From: CAZKTO01 sp964555685
GTDB lineage: Bacteria; Chloroflexota; Dehalococcoidia; SHYB01
DNA: 64,000 nt
Direction: 5' to 3'
NCBI GenBank assembly: GCA_964555685.1
Contig: CAZKTO010000001.1
Location: forward strand, 1 to 64,000
The position numbers and the translations under genes are program-made. Positions 9,792 through 21,707 of the stretch are shown here, one piece after another; the first letter of the stretch is position 1, and each line of letters starts with the position of its first letter. Below the pieces are notes generated by a model, which worked only from the letters and a program-made list of their open reading frames with translations, searched no databases and was not told the DNA's origin.

Positions 9792-11122
9792 GTGACGCGG
9801 AGCCGGATGCGCTTCCCGGGATGGGCCTTCCGGGACTCCTCGAAGGCGCGGTCGAGCAGCTGAGCGACGGCCGACCCGTAGGCGGCGGTCTCCTCCTGTG
9901 AGAGCTCCGGGAAGCGGGATGCGAGCTCGGCGCGCAGGCCGGCGGCGGAGACCTCCACTACCTCCTCGGTCAAGAGGGCCTGGATGAAGGCGGCCAGCTC
10001 CTCGTTCATCACCTGGGCCATGGCGCCGAGGTTCGCGGCCTGGACCACGTCCAGGAATCGCTTTAGCCGCGGCTCGCCGTTCCGCTCCAGGACCTGGCGC
10101 GCCACCGCGGAGCTAAGGCGCCGCTGCTGGACCCCCAGGGCCGCGTCCAGGGCCGCCAGCGTCCCGCGGACCTGCTCCGCAGGCGGTGAGGCGTCCAGCG
10201 CCACCCGGCACTGGGGGCAGAGGGGGTCCGACTCGAGGGAGGCCAGGTCCTGCTCTCGCGTACGGCAGGGGACCAGGCGCTCGGCCAGACCCCGGGCCGC
10301 CGTGAGCGCCGCCTCGCCCGCCGGGGCGCCCAACTCCCCGATCCCGTTCAGAAGACCCAGCGCTCGAATCTTGTGCGACGCCCCATCCAGCGCGCTCCTC
10401 AGGGCGGCCACCTCCGTCTGGAACCGGCGGTGGTGCCTGAGATAGGCCGGGGCGTACCGGACCTTGAAGTGCTCGAGGAGCGCTGCGATGCTGGGCCACA
10501 CCCCTGGCTCCCGGGCCACGCGCTCGTTCATCACCTGCTCCAGAAGAGAGAGCCGGTCCAGGTGGAGCTCCTCGTCCGTCTCGGGCGGCCGCGCCGATTC
10601 CAGGTAGGCCCGCGTCCTGGCGACCTGCGACCCCGCGCCCTCGAGATCGGCCAGGGCGGCGATGCGCCCCAGGACCGTCCGAACGTCCCCGGGGGCGAAG
10701 AGACCGGCGGCGCTGGCGGGGGGCGCGCCTCCTGCGTAGACCATACCGCCGGTGTAGAGGGCAGAGGCGTTCGGCGGCCAGGGCAGCGCCGTGACGCCCG
10801 GAGCGGCCTGATAGACGGCCGCCGCCTCGGCGATGGCCGGGGCTGCATCTCGGGACGGCACGCAGACGACGACCCGCCCGCTCGAGAAGCTCTCCTTCGG
10901 GATGTCCGCCGGCCTCGTCAGGAGAACGATCCGAAAGGCGACGCCCTCCGGCGGCGGCGCCCCCAGCTCGGCCGACCAGCCGGCAGCGACGACGACCTCG
11001 CCGGCGTACCGTCTGCCCCCGTGCTCGACTTCGAGGAGCGCGCGGGCGGGCGCCGGCGGACCCTGGAAAGCGGGCGGGCGGCTCGCGGAGGCGTCGTGCG
11101 TGGCGCGGCGGCGTGGCGGCAT
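9788..11122 (-). CDS. Conserved-looking protein of unknown function, coupled to pth
   Basis: A 444-residue protein I do not recognise. The N-terminal third is Pro/Ala-rich. The middle is mainly helical with many charged residues. At about 300-350 there is one Cys-x2-Cys knuckle (LCPQC) followed by VALDASPPAEQVRGTL, and the C-terminus is basic. There is no signal peptide, membrane segment or P-loop. The start at 11122 is chosen because GAGAGGAG lies about nine bases upstream; the frame stays open for another 29 codons. Its stop overlaps the pth start, so translation is coupled. This suggests a role linked to translation or housekeeping, but that is only context. Confidence 0.6.
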   Translation of the reverse strand: MPPRRRATHDASASRPPAFQGPPAPARALLEVEHGGRRYAGEVVVAAGWSAELGAPPPEGVAFRIVLLTRPADIPKESFSSGRVVVCVPSRDAAPAIAEAAAVYQAAPGVTALPWPPNASALYTGGMVYAGGAPPASAAGLFAPGDVRTVLGRIAALADLEGAGSQVARTRAYLESARPPETDEELHLDRLSLLEQVMNERVAREPGVWPSIAALLEHFKVRYAPAYLRHHRRFQTEVAALRSALDGASHKIRALGLLNGIGELGAPAGEAALTAARGLAERLVPCRTREQDLASLESDPLCPQCRVALDASPPAEQVRGTLAALDAALGVQQRRLSSAVARQVLERNGEPRLKRFLDVVQAANLGAMAQVMNEELAAFIQALLTEEVVEVSAAGLRAELASRFPELSQEETAAYGSAVAQLLDRAFEESRKAHPGKRIRLRVT

Positions 11123-11233
11123 CGATGGAGTCTCCTCTCCCGGTCGGGTGCGCGGCCCTCGGGCCCGAACGGCGCGCCCATCATAAAGTCCCGCGTGAGC
11201 CGGGTTCAAGGGCGGCGTGGCGCACCGGCGCGG

Positions 11234-13309
<2,076 letters not shown>

Positions 13310-13362
13310 GGGCTTATCGCGCCCTGAGGTGGCGGGCGCGGAGATTCTAGCACACCAGGAGA

Positions 13363-13378
13363 CCCCGACTCGTCGGGG
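13363..13378. repeat. Palindrome CCCCGACtcGTCGGGG, upstream of ligA
   Basis: Copy 5 of seven. It lies 14 bp upstream of the probable ligA -10 box (TAGAAT, minus strand) and so covers the -35 position. Confidence 0.85.
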
Positions 13379-13411
13379 AGCCCGCGAGTATCTCAAGGCC
13401 GGGGACACAGC

Positions 13412-13445
13412 ACCAAAACAAGATAGCCCCGCGACGGCAGGGCTA
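13412..13445 (-). terminator. Intrinsic terminator-like hairpin downstream of the RM operon
   Basis: Read on the minus strand, TAGCCC pairs with GGGCTA around a 10-base loop, and a T-rich stretch (TCTTGTTTT) follows. It lies beyond the attC-like site and would stop transcription from the restriction-modification operon before ligA. Confidence 0.6.
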
Positions 13446-13512
13446 CCCCATCAATTTGGCCTCTCCAGAAGGATTCGGGTTCGTTTTATGTGGTGCCCCG
13501 CCGCATCTTCCA

Positions 13513-13574
13513 GCTAACGCTCCGGTTCAGCGGCGGGCCGCGCAGCGGACCGTCCGCTGCAACCGGTTGTTAGC
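13513..13574 (-). other. attC-like integron recombination site
   Basis: On the minus strand the site runs R'' CGCTAAC, L'' CCGGTTGCAGCGG, a GC-rich middle, L' CCGCTGAACCGG, R' GTTAGCT. L'' and L' pair perfectly except for one unpaired G, which matches the extrahelical base that marks attC sites. R'' and R' pair over GCTAAC/GTTAGC. It lies 20 bp past the restriction gene stop, in the place and orientation attC has in a gene cassette. The consensus GTTRRRY is matched with one mismatch. Confidence 0.75.
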
Positions 13575-13593
13575 GGGCCATCGCAGCGTCTTG

Positions 13594-14565
13594 TCATTCA
13601 TAGGGTCCAAGAAAGCGCTCACCGTTGAAATGGATGATGTGTGACGGTGCCTCGGCGATCCACACCTCTGTCTCCCACGCGATCTCGCCCAGGTACTTCG
13701 TCATGGCTCGGCGCGTGAGAAAGGCGGTCACGAAGACGAGACCGGAGCGAGCCGTGCCGAAAAGTGCCTTGAGCTCGTTGTGCCTCTTGATGCCGATGGG
13801 GCCGTGACTGGTCACCGCTTCGATCAACACAAGCCAGTCCTTGTCCTGCAAGTGCACTACCACGTCGGGCATCTTTCCGTGTTCGTCAATCTTCACACCG
13901 AGTCGCTCAAGATAGCCGGCCTCGACGTGTCGCTGCTTCTGCCCAGTGTCACCCAGGTACACGACGATGCCGGCAGGCGTGAAACGGGGGCAGAACTCCT
14001 CGATGATCGTCTTGACGAGTTCATTCTGGCCACCGGCCGTCAGCGAGACCCGCTTTCCGCTCGGGAGCTTCACCGGAACCAGCGCCATCACACGCTCTCT
14101 CGGCTGCAGCTTCCCGAGGGCACTGGCCGTGGCCACAAACGCCGCCATGGAATCCCTCCAAGCGCGAGAGCCAAACGTGCGAACCAGCTTTAGGAGCGCA
14201 GGCGCAACCTGGTAGCGATTGGCAGGACTATTCACGGGGCGATGAGGATTATCAGGGTTCGCCACAAGAAGGCCCATCTGGACGAACTGATGCACTGTGA
14301 AGCGCCTGACGGTCTCGCGTGTGTTCGGTGCGTACTCCTTGCCGAACTGATCGCGGAAGACATTCATCATCTCGGTGATTCCGAGCATCGGATCGGTTGC
14401 GGCCGACCACGACTTGCGCGGTGTCATTCCCAGAAGCGCGAGGAGAACAAGTGCCGAGCGCTCGTTCTGCTGTTCCCTCGGCACGTTCAAAGAGGCGAGT
14501 ATTGCAAGGGCCTCGTTGATGCGCTTCGCCGCCGCGCTTCGCCCGTTCGTGGGATTCTTAGCCAT
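13594..14565 (-). CDS. BsuBI/PstI-family type II restriction endonuclease
   Basis: A 323-residue restriction enzyme of the BsuBI/PstI family, whose characterised members cut CTGCAG. The C-terminal catalytic part has PDVVVHLQ (Asp234), LVLIEAVTSHGPI (Glu249) and KRHNELKALF, the family's PD-(D/E)XK-like core. The N-terminal part is helical. The start at 14565 overlaps the methyltransferase stop by eight bases and has GAGGTCC eight bases before it; an in-frame extension to 14625 would lie inside the methyltransferase gene. The attC-like site follows the stop. The specificity is inferred from the family, not shown. Confidence 0.9.
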   Translation of the reverse strand: MAKNPTNGRSAAAKRINEALAILASLNVPREQQNERSALVLLALLGMTPRKSWSAATDPMLGITEMMNVFRDQFGKEYAPNTRETVRRFTVHQFVQMGLLVANPDNPHRPVNSPANRYQVAPALLKLVRTFGSRAWRDSMAAFVATASALGKLQPRERVMALVPVKLPSGKRVSLTAGGQNELVKTIIEEFCPRFTPAGIVVYLGDTGQKQRHVEAGYLERLGVKIDEHGKMPDVVVHLQDKDWLVLIEAVTSHGPIGIKRHNELKALFGTARSGLVFVTAFLTRRAMTKYLGEIAWETEVWIAEAPSHIIHFNGERFLGPYE

Positions 14566-16123
14566 GGAAGAGGACCTCATCGACGAGGCGGTCAATCTCT
14601 TCCTGGGCGGGAAAGAAATTCCCAATCCGCCGCCCGAGCGCGATGAGACCGTAACGTGTCGGGTAGGGCAGAGATCGCAGATCGGAAGCGTTGACCTGCG
14701 TGTGGCCGCTAAACTGCCGGAAGTAGATATCTACAAGCGATGAGTTCAGGTACGCCGCTAGACCCTTCGCAAGGGTTGCCGGGAGACCAGCCCCGCGCGT
14801 ATGGAAGTAGTTCAAGTGGTTCTCGAAGGCGACTTGGCGTGCGATTATACGCGTCGGGTCGTAGACGGCTGCAACGATCCGGCGTCGTTCCTCCTTCGCC
14901 GAGAATCGCTTCGTCAATACGTAATGGCCTTCGGGGACAACGAGTTCCTCAGCCCTTGGTCCGAGAGCTAGAGCGTTCGGCTTGCGTGTCTTACCATTGG
15001 GCCATTCGACGAAACCCTGTTCAAGGTGGCAGGGGTAGATCAGAGGAACCGTGTTTTTCCCCGGCTGGGAACGAAGCAGGTCCCGGGCTCGGAAGTCGAC
15101 AACGCGCCCCGTTGATACCGTCAATCCGAGGTCGGAGATCGTTCCTCCCAGGCTGCTGATCTGATCACGGGTTGATTCGCCGTCCTTCTCTGGAACGACG
15201 TGAATGACCGCGTGACGATCGCGAGGACGGATGAGTTCGTCGTGCTTGATCGTTCGCATGCGCAGGTCAGCGCCATCAGGTGCCGCACTCGCCGAAACGA
15301 TGACGGCCGAGTTTGCCTCCGTGTTCTTCACGGCGTGAAAGACCACGTTCTCTTGCAAGACCTTGTCGTCCGCGAAGGCCGTGTCGCGCGCGTCGAATAC
15401 GTGCACTCGGCGGAAACGCATCTCCCGCAAGAAGTATCGGCGAAATGGCTCGAAATAGGGACCGTTACCGAAGCTCCTCGGGGTAATCGCTACCATCTCT
15501 CCAGCTGGTACCAGTAGTCGCGCGGCAACGGCCACGAACCCCGCGTACAGATTGGTCGTCTCCAGTCCGATGGAGCGAAGCAGCGCTCGCTCCCGAGACT
15601 CAGTGCGGATCTTCCGGTAGGGCGGGTTGAGAATGGCGCAGTCGAAGCGCTCCTGCTCGCCTTTTGAAAATAGGTCACCGGCGAGGTTGTTTGTACCCGC
15701 CGCAAGGAAGTCATCGTCTACGAGGCGCCCCTGAAACGAGATTCCAACCTCCTCGCATGCGGTGCGGCACCGGTCCAGTGTTTCGCGCAGATAGCCCACT
15801 AGGAGAGGATCGATCTCATAGGTTGTCACGGCGATCACGGCTGGGCGTGTGGGTCGCTGGCAGAGGCTCAACACCAAGGCGGCGCACAGCGTGCCGGCTC
15901 CGGCACCGGGGTCAAGGATGCGAACTTCGGACTTCTTGCAGTCGAACATCCCGGCCATGAAGGTAGCGATGGGGCTTGGTGTCAGGAATTGCCCCATCTG
16001 GGCCCGGCGCCGGGGGTCTATGCGGGCGGAGGCCTCCTTGCGGACGTCGTCGACTGCCAGCAGCAGTGACTCTGTGTCGCCGGTCGTAGCCTTCCGAAGC
16101 CCATGCTCTCGTGCGTTGGTCAT
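14558..16123 (-). CDS. N6-adenine DNA methyltransferase of a type II RM system
   Basis: A 521-residue adenine methyltransferase that would protect the host from the adjacent endonuclease. Motif I is ILDPGAGAGTL at about 69-79, motif IV is NPPY at about 166-169, and the upstream GQFLTP (about 45-50) is typical of gamma-class Eco57I/PstI-type enzymes. A C-terminal target-recognition region follows. The ATG at 16123 is chosen; a GTG six bases upstream is also possible, and no clear ribosome binding site precedes either. Codon use is more AT-rich than in ligA and argS, as expected for transferred DNA. The core site GTTAGCG lies 35 bp upstream. Confidence 0.92.
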   Translation of the reverse strand: MTNAREHGLRKATTGDTESLLLAVDDVRKEASARIDPRRRAQMGQFLTPSPIATFMAGMFDCKKSEVRILDPGAGAGTLCAALVLSLCQRPTRPAVIAVTTYEIDPLLVGYLRETLDRCRTACEEVGISFQGRLVDDDFLAAGTNNLAGDLFSKGEQERFDCAILNPPYRKIRTESRERALLRSIGLETTNLYAGFVAVAARLLVPAGEMVAITPRSFGNGPYFEPFRRYFLREMRFRRVHVFDARDTAFADDKVLQENVVFHAVKNTEANSAVIVSASAAPDGADLRMRTIKHDELIRPRDRHAVIHVVPEKDGESTRDQISSLGGTISDLGLTVSTGRVVDFRARDLLRSQPGKNTVPLIYPCHLEQGFVEWPNGKTRKPNALALGPRAEELVVPEGHYVLTKRFSAKEERRRIVAAVYDPTRIIARQVAFENHLNYFHTRGAGLPATLAKGLAAYLNSSLVDIYFRQFSGHTQVNASDLRSLPYPTRYGLIALGRRIGNFFPAQEEIDRLVDEVLFHG

Positions 16124-16158
16124 GCTCACTGAGAACTCGCCATCGTTGTCCCGCTAAC

Positions 16159-16265
16159 TTTTGATTAGGCTGCACTTTTGCAATATATTATCCCAAAAAG
16201 AGTCCTTCCGGAGCGAATTCCGGCACAGGAGCGGCCGCCCGCCGCAGGCGAGTGGGCGGGGCCCG
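16159..16265. other. AT-rich spacer between argS and the RM cassette
   Basis: Unusually AT-rich DNA (16159-16205) holds a possible -10 box (GATAAT on the minus strand) that could drive the RM operon. Next to it lies an interrupted CCGCC/GGCGG palindrome (16236-16260) of the family seen at 3182 and 4397. Confidence 0.45.
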
Positions 16266-17939
<1,674 letters not shown>

Positions 17940-18002
17940 GGGAGTGGGGCGCGTCAAATAACAAATGGCCTAGCGGCCACCCTTGTATTGTAGCAGCGGG
18001 GT

Positions 18003-20534
18003 CTACGCCTCGCCGGGGGCCAGGGTGCGGCCCCGCCAGGCGCGCTCGGCAGCCTCGCGGAGCGCGCCGTGCTCGGAGCGCTCCAGCGCCGGATCGGAGG
18101 CGAAGAGGGCCTCGGCCTCGGCCCGCGCCGCCTCCAGCAGCGCCACGTCCGAGAGGCGGGCCATGCGCAGGTCCGGCATCCCGCTCTGGCGCGTGCCGAA
18201 GAACTCGCCGGGGCCCCGCAGCCGCAGGTCCTCCTCGGCGAGATGGAAGCCGTCGTGCACCTCCTCCATAAGGCGCAGCCGCTCCGTCGCCTGGGGCGTG
18301 GGCGTCTCGGTGATGAGGATGCAGTAGCTCTCGTGCTGGCCCCGGCCCACGCGCCCGCGGAACTGGTGGAGCTGGGCCAGCCCGAACCGGTCCGCCGACT
18401 CGACCACCATGACGGTGGCGTTGGGCACGTCGATGCCCACCTCCACCACGGCCGTGGAGACCAGAATGTCCAGATCGCCCGCCTGGAACTCCCGCATCAC
18501 CCGGTCCTTCTCGGCCGACTTCATACGTCCGTGGAGCAGCCCCACGCGCAGGTCGGGGAAGACGTCCCGGGCGAGGCGCTCATACTCGGCGCGAGCCGCC
18601 GCGGCCTCCATGCGATCGGACTCCTCGATGAGCGGGTAGATGAAGAAGGCCTGGCGCCCCTCGGCCACCTGCTTTCGGACGAAGGCGCAGGCCGTCTCGC
18701 GCCGCGAGGCGTCCAGCCAGCGCGTCCGCACCTGGCGGCGGCCCGGCGGCAGCTCGTCGATGACCGAGAGGTCCAGGTCGCCATACAGGGTCAGGGAGAG
18801 GGTCCGCGGTATGGGCGTGGCCGTCATGACGAGGAGATGCGGGTTGTAGCCCTTCTGGCGCAGCTCGGTGCGCTGCATGACGCCGAAGCGGTGCTGCTCG
18901 TCCACCACGGCCAGGCCGAGGCTGGCGAAGGCCACCTCCTTCTGGAAGAGCGCATGGGTGCCGATGAGGATATCGATCTCGCCGCGGGCCGTGAGCTCCT
19001 GCGCCTGCTGCTTGCGCTTGCGGGCGAGCCCGCCGGTGATGAGGGCCACGGTGACGGGCCTGGGCAGCCCCGGCAGGCTGGCCTCGAGCACCTCATCGGC
19101 GTGGCCGGCCTTGGCGGCTCCGGCCAGGAGGCGCCGCAGCGTGCGGAGGTGCTGCTCGGCCAGGATCTCCGTGGGCGCCATGAACGCGGCCTGGTGCCCG
19201 TTGGCCACGGCGACGAGCATCGCCGCCAGCGCCACCGCCGTCTTACCGCTACCCACCTCGCCCTGGAGCAGCCGGCTCATGGGCGTGGAGCGGCCCAGAT
19301 CAGCCGTGATCTCCTGAATGCAGCGGCGCTGAGCGCCGGTCAGGGGGAACGGCAGCACGGCGGCGTAGGCGTCCAGCAGAGCGGGATCGGCCCGGAGTGG
19401 ATGGCCCGGGGCGCCCCGCTGCCAGTCGCGCTTGCGCTGGAGCACGCCCAGTTGGAGCAGGAGCAGCTCGTCGAAGGCGAGGCGCTGGCGCGCCGCCTCG
19501 CTTGCCTCCTCGCTCTCGGGGAAGTGCGCCTGGCGCACCGCCCGCTCCAGGTCCACGAGGCCCCGCCTCCGCCGGATGTCGTCCGGGACGGGCTCCGCCA
19601 GCAGGCCGGCGGCCTCCTCCACGACGCGCCGGACGAGGCCCCGCACGCGGCGAGGCGTCAGCCCCTCCGTCAGCGGGTAGACGGGGACCAGCCGGGCCGT
19701 GTGGACCAGCTCCTGCCCCTCCATGACCTCGTACTCGGGGTTCTCGAAGGTGAGACGGCCCCGGTAGAGGCTCACGCGGCCGCTGAGCGCGATGCGCATG
19801 CCGGACCGCAGCCCCCGGGCGATGTACGGCTGGTTGAACCAGATGACCCGGACGTTGCCCGTCTCGTCGCCGACGACGGCCTGGGCCGCGCCCCGGCGGG
19901 CCGCGCCCACGCGCATCTCGGATGCCTCCCAGACCGTTCCCATGACCGTCTGGTCGCGCCCCGGCTCGAGCTCCCGGATGGGCACGTGGCGGGTGAAGTC
20001 GATGTGGCGGCGCGGGAAGAGGTAGAGCAGCTCGCGCACCGTGGCGACGCCAAGCCTCTGGAACCGGCTCGCCAGGAACGGCCCCACCCCGGTCAGCTCC
20101 TGGAGCGGCGTCTCGAGCCCCTGGCCGGGCCGCAGCAGCGCCCGCGCCGGGCGCGGCGGCATCATCGCAGGCGCGGCCTCCCGCACCCCGGCGGGCCGTG
20201 GGGCGCCGGGCCCCCGCTCCTGGGAGGGTCCTGCAGCCGGCGCAAGGCCGGCCGTCCCGGCCCACCGGAGCACCCGCTCGACCCACTGGGCGCGGCGGGC
20301 AGGCGTGCCCCGCGCGTAGTCAGAGGTGTCGAGGCCCAACTCCTGGAGACCGGCGTGGAACGCCGGCTCGCGGACGGCCTGGCGCGCCTGCGCTGCCCAG
20401 TTGCGGAGGAAGCGGTCCAGCCCACCCATCACGGCGCTATCGTTGAAGCCTCGCGCCCGCTCCAGCTCCAGGACCTTCCGCAGCCGGCCGAGGACGACGT
20501 CTGGCGGAGGCGGGTTGGGAGCGCCTGGGCTCAT
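18003..20534 (-). CDS. recG: ATP-dependent DNA helicase RecG
   Basis: Reverses stalled replication forks and branch-migrates Holliday junctions. In the 843-residue protein the first 90 residues are an N-terminal domain not found in E. coli RecG. The wedge/OB domain (about 150-280) follows, then the helicase lobes with GEVGSGKTAVAL (Walker A, about 445), DEQHRFG (motif II), TATPIPRTL (motif III) and QFRGRVGRG (motif VI). The N-terminal domain is clearly homologous to the separate 108-residue protein encoded just upstream. The start at 20534 overlaps that gene's stop by four bases; the much longer open frame to 21083 only runs through neighbouring genes. Confidence 0.95.
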   Translation of the reverse strand: MSPGAPNPPPPDVVLGRLRKVLELERARGFNDSAVMGGLDRFLRNWAAQARQAVREPAFHAGLQELGLDTSDYARGTPARRAQWVERVLRWAGTAGLAPAAGPSQERGPGAPRPAGVREAAPAMMPPRPARALLRPGQGLETPLQELTGVGPFLASRFQRLGVATVRELLYLFPRRHIDFTRHVPIRELEPGRDQTVMGTVWEASEMRVGAARRGAAQAVVGDETGNVRVIWFNQPYIARGLRSGMRIALSGRVSLYRGRLTFENPEYEVMEGQELVHTARLVPVYPLTEGLTPRRVRGLVRRVVEEAAGLLAEPVPDDIRRRRGLVDLERAVRQAHFPESEEASEAARQRLAFDELLLLQLGVLQRKRDWQRGAPGHPLRADPALLDAYAAVLPFPLTGAQRRCIQEITADLGRSTPMSRLLQGEVGSGKTAVALAAMLVAVANGHQAAFMAPTEILAEQHLRTLRRLLAGAAKAGHADEVLEASLPGLPRPVTVALITGGLARKRKQQAQELTARGEIDILIGTHALFQKEVAFASLGLAVVDEQHRFGVMQRTELRQKGYNPHLLVMTATPIPRTLSLTLYGDLDLSVIDELPPGRRQVRTRWLDASRRETACAFVRKQVAEGRQAFFIYPLIEESDRMEAAAARAEYERLARDVFPDLRVGLLHGRMKSAEKDRVMREFQAGDLDILVSTAVVEVGIDVPNATVMVVESADRFGLAQLHQFRGRVGRGQHESYCILITETPTPQATERLRLMEEVHDGFHLAEEDLRLRGPGEFFGTRQSGMPDLRMARLSDVALLEAARAEAEALFASDPALERSEHGALREAAERAWRGRTLAPGEA

Positions 20535-20857
20535 GGGCCACCCGCGCCCTCTTCCGCCGGGAGCGCGCTGGCGACGGCTTCCGCCCACCGGAGCACCCGC
20601 CCCAGCCATCGAGCGCGCTCCTCGGGCGTCTTGCGAGCGTAGTCCGGCGTGACGAGACCGATGCGGCGCAGGCTCGAGCGGAACATGGGGTGACGGACCA
20701 CCTGGTGCGCCTGCAAGGCCCAGCTCCGCAGAAAGGCGTCGAGCCCGCCCTGCACCGCCGTATCGCCGAACCCCTGACGGCGCTCCAGCTCCAGCACCGT
20801 GCGGAGCTGGTCGACCATGATGTCCGGGGGGGAACGGTCCATCGCGTCGCGGCTCAT
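20531..20857 (-). CDS. Stand-alone paralogue of the RecG N-terminal domain
   Basis: A 108-residue, mostly helical protein. It aligns without large gaps to residues about 10-92 of RecG: shared are PD, LRxVLELER, GFxDxAVxGGLDxFLRxWAxQAxQ, and in the C-terminal half YARxTPxxRAxWxxRVLRWA. It looks like a tandem duplication that stayed separate. Both ends overlap neighbours by four bases (degV stop and recG start), so degV, this gene and recG are translationally coupled. Its function is unknown. Binding to RecG, to DNA, or to the same partner as the RecG extension are the obvious options. Confidence 0.75.
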   Translation of the reverse strand: MSRDAMDRSPPDIMVDQLRTVLELERRQGFGDTAVQGGLDAFLRSWALQAHQVVRHPMFRSSLRRIGLVTPDYARKTPEERARWLGRVLRWAEAVASALPAEEGAGGP

Positions 20858-21705
20858 GGAGTCCCCGGACCGTGGCCCCAGATAGCCAGCCCCAGCGCCC
20901 CGGGCCCCACGTGCACGCCCAGCACCGGCGTGAACTCGGAGACGAGGGACTCGACGTTAGGGAACAGGTCCCGGCAGTGGCGAGCCAGGGCCTCGGCATC
21001 CTCGGGGCTGGCGCTGTGGACGACGCCCAGCGCCCTGACCTCTTGGTACGCGGCGGCGATCTCCCGCAGCCGCTCGAGCACACGCCGGCGGGAGCGTACC
21101 CGGTCCAGCGGATGGATCTCGCCGTCGCGCAGGACGAGCACCGGCTTGATATCGAGCAGCGCGCCGAAGAAGCCCTGGAGATGGCTGGCGCGCCCGCCGC
21201 GCACCAGGTAGCGGAGCGTGTCCACCGAGAAGTAGCAGCGGACGCTGGCCGTCTCCCGCTGGACCATGGCCGCGACGGCGTCCAGGCCGGCGCCGCCCTG
21301 GGCCATGCGCGCCGCCTCCTGGACCAGGAGCCCCAGCGCCAGCGACACCTGGAGCGAGTCCACGACGGCGATCCGCGAGGCCGCCCCGGTCTCCTGCCGG
21401 GCCTGGAGCGCGCCGTTGTAGGTGCCGCTGAGCTTGGAAGAGAGCACGATGGCCAGCACGTCGTGGCCCTCTCCCACGAGGCGCTGGAAGACCTCCGCGA
21501 ACTGTCCGACCGACGGCTGCGACGTGGTGGGGTGGACGCCGCCGCCCGCCAGGCGGGCGTAGAACTGGGCGGGCTGGATATCGACGCCGTCGCGCAGGCT
21601 CTCGGAGCCGAAGTGGACGTTGCAGGGGACGACGGCGATGCCGAGGCGCTGAACGACGGACGCGGGCAGGTCGCAGGAGCTATCGGTGACGATGCGCAGC
21701 GCCAT
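20854..21705 (-). CDS. degV: DegV/FakB family fatty-acid-binding protein
   Basis: A 283-residue DegV-fold protein that binds a fatty acid; FakB proteins present it to the kinase FakA. Visible are RIVTDSSCDLP at the N-terminus, the TSQPSVGQF loop near 60-68 with the Thr-Ser that contacts the carboxylate, and VVDSLQVSLALGLLV near 112-126. The gene directly follows the DAK2-domain gene (two bases between), which supports the FakA-FakB pairing. Confidence 0.9.
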   Translation of the reverse strand: MALRIVTDSSCDLPASVVQRLGIAVVPCNVHFGSESLRDGVDIQPAQFYARLAGGGVHPTTSQPSVGQFAEVFQRLVGEGHDVLAIVLSSKLSGTYNGALQARQETGAASRIAVVDSLQVSLALGLLVQEAARMAQGGAGLDAVAAMVQRETASVRCYFSVDTLRYLVRGGRASHLQGFFGALLDIKPVLVLRDGEIHPLDRVRSRRRVLERLREIAAAYQEVRALGVVHSASPEDAEALARHCRDLFPNVESLVSEFTPVLGVHVGPGALGLAIWGHGPGTP

Positions 21706-21707
21706 GG

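Larger units (their letters stand above)
13513..16158 (-). mobile_element. Single integron-type gene cassette carrying an RM system
   Basis: GTTAGC (minus strand) occurs at both ends: at 16153-16158, just upstream of the methyltransferase, and at 13513-13518, the R' end of the attC-like site. The upstream copy continues GTTAGCG, the exact complement of the R'' box CGCTAAC. This is what is expected if a circular cassette with a GTTAGCG/CGCTAAC attC integrated by G^TT exchange. The enclosed genes are less GC-rich than their neighbours ligA and argS. No integrase or further attC is in the window, so it would be a solitary insertion. Confidence 0.7.

Noticed and set aside
16212..16238. GAATTC followed by GCGGCCGC, resembling a cloning adaptor.
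   Set aside because: The two restriction sites are common by chance at this base composition, and both flanks read as genomic sequence belonging to the argS spacer.
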